A stretch of 6,307 nt of DNA. Origin: JAQUCI01 sp034932685 (GTDB taxonomy: Bacteria; Bacillota_I; Bacilli_A; Erysipelotrichales; Erysipelotrichaceae). This document shows positions 6,013 through 6,307 of the stretch, in pieces. A program made the position numbers and the translations under genes. The stretch is from NCBI GenBank assembly GCA_034932685.1, contig JAYFOM010000023.1, forward strand, positions 1 to 6,307. The letters run 5' to 3'. The notes beneath the pieces are model-generated. The model saw nothing but the letters and a program-made list of their open reading frames with translations, was not told where the DNA came from and ran no database searches. Numbering within the stretch: position 1 is the stretch's first letter; each line of letters opens with the position of its first letter.

Positions 6013-6307
6013 TTAATCCTCTTTTCTGTTATTTGTATACTTATCTATCCAAGCTGTAATCTCAAACAATCGCTTACTACGATGTTTTGGTTTACCACTT
6101 CTTGATAATTCATGATTTTCTTTTTTAAAACCAACAATTTTTGTATCTATGCCACGACACTTTAATACGGTGTACATCTGCATCGCTTCTTGGATCAAAC
6201 AACGATAATCCTCATAAGAATGAATAAACAAAGTAGGAGTAGTCGCCATATGCGCATACTTTAGTGGGGACATGTTCCATAGTTCACCTACGCAATCATA
6301 AGGATCA
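6013..6307 (-). CDS. S9 family peptidase (prolyl oligopeptidase/acylaminoacyl-peptidase type), C-terminal fragment
   Basis: The open frame continues through the right edge (from the edge it reads DPYDCVGELWNMSPLKYAHM), so the internal ATG at 6273 is not the true start. About 98 codons are visible, corresponding to the end of the alpha/beta-hydrolase domain. They match the S9C consensus: SPLKY, then TPTLFIHSYEDYRC, which contains the catalytic Asp (in EDYRC), and ENHELSRSGKPKHR, which contains the catalytic His. The nucleophile Ser and the N-terminal beta-propeller would lie off the window; S9C proteins are usually about 600-680 residues. The family cleaves short peptides or acyl-peptides in the cytoplasm, often with a proline-related preference in the wider clan. 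It is the first visible gene of the operon, and its stop is 1 nt from pepD. Confidence 0.92.
   Translation of the reverse strand, partial: DPYDCVGELWNMSPLKYAHMATTPTLFIHSYEDYRCLIQEAMQMYTVLKCRGIDTKIVGFKKENHELSRSGKPKHRSKRLFEITAWIDKYTNNRKED
6017..6022 (-). promoter_or_regulatory. Ribosome binding site of pepD within the S9 peptidase coding end
   Basis: AGAGGA on the minus strand lies 5 nt before the pepD ATG at 6011. It encodes part of the last two sense codons of the S9 gene (Glu-Asp-stop), so pepD initiation is likely coupled to S9 termination. Confidence 0.75.

Larger units (their letters stand above)
146..6307 (-). other. Six-gene peptidase/transporter operon (5' end off the right edge)
   Basis: Six consecutive minus-strand genes have spacers of 1 nt (S9/pepD), 9 nt (pepD/GK-like), 3 nt (GK-like/M29), 11 nt (M29/M24) and 1 nt (M24/MFS). 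There is no room for an internal promoter or terminator between them, and a strong intrinsic terminator closes the unit. Two ribosome binding sites overlap the preceding stop codon or 3' coding end, which suggests translational coupling. Transcription as a single unit is inferred from spacing. The promoter and any operator are not in the window. Confidence 0.85.

Noticed and set aside
6271..6273. ATG at 6273 as the start of a small 86-residue protein
   Set aside because: The same frame stays open to the right edge and the added residues continue the S9 peptidase pattern, so this is an internal Met of a truncated gene.

Overview
The window looks like a low-GC (roughly 36% by eye) Bacillota genome, plausibly from the Bacilli/Erysipelotrichia/Mollicutes-related part of the phylum. 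The grounds are the AT-rich codon use, strong AGGAGG-type ribosome binding sites, a Gram-positive-style peptidase set, and a C-terminal transposase fragment and terminal repeat of ISL3 type. Every Trp codon I checked is TGG, so the standard genetic code applies. All seven visible stops are TAA or TAG.

Right to left on the minus strand there is one tightly packed operon of six genes with gaps of only 1, 9, 3, 11 and 1 nt. They are: the C-terminal end of an S9 prolyl-oligopeptidase-type peptidase (cut by the right edge), an M20C aminoacyl-histidine dipeptidase (PepD), a guanylate-kinase-like protein with a damaged P-loop and lid, an M29 aminopeptidase, an M24 Xaa-Pro-aminopeptidase-like metallopeptidase, and a 12-TM major facilitator transporter. 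An intrinsic terminator overlaps the transporter stop codon and ends the unit. The promoter must lie beyond the right edge. None of the complete peptidases has a signal peptide, so they look cytoplasmic.

The left 141 bases are the right end of an ISL3-family insertion sequence on the plus strand: the last 19 codons of its transposase, a short non-coding tail, and a terminal inverted repeat. The outer edge of the IS lies 4 nt from the U-tract of the operon terminator, so the element jumped in exactly where the operon ends.

Together, four peptidases of different families and specificities (oligopeptidase, Xaa-Pro aminopeptidase, general aminopeptidase, dipeptidase) could degrade peptides, including proline- and histidine-containing ones, to free amino acids. 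The MFS protein would move a substrate or product across the membrane. The most unusual member is the guanylate-kinase-like protein, which sits among peptidases and lacks residues needed for kinase chemistry. There is no gene-free stretch over 300 bases; the only non-coding DNA of note is 62-170.
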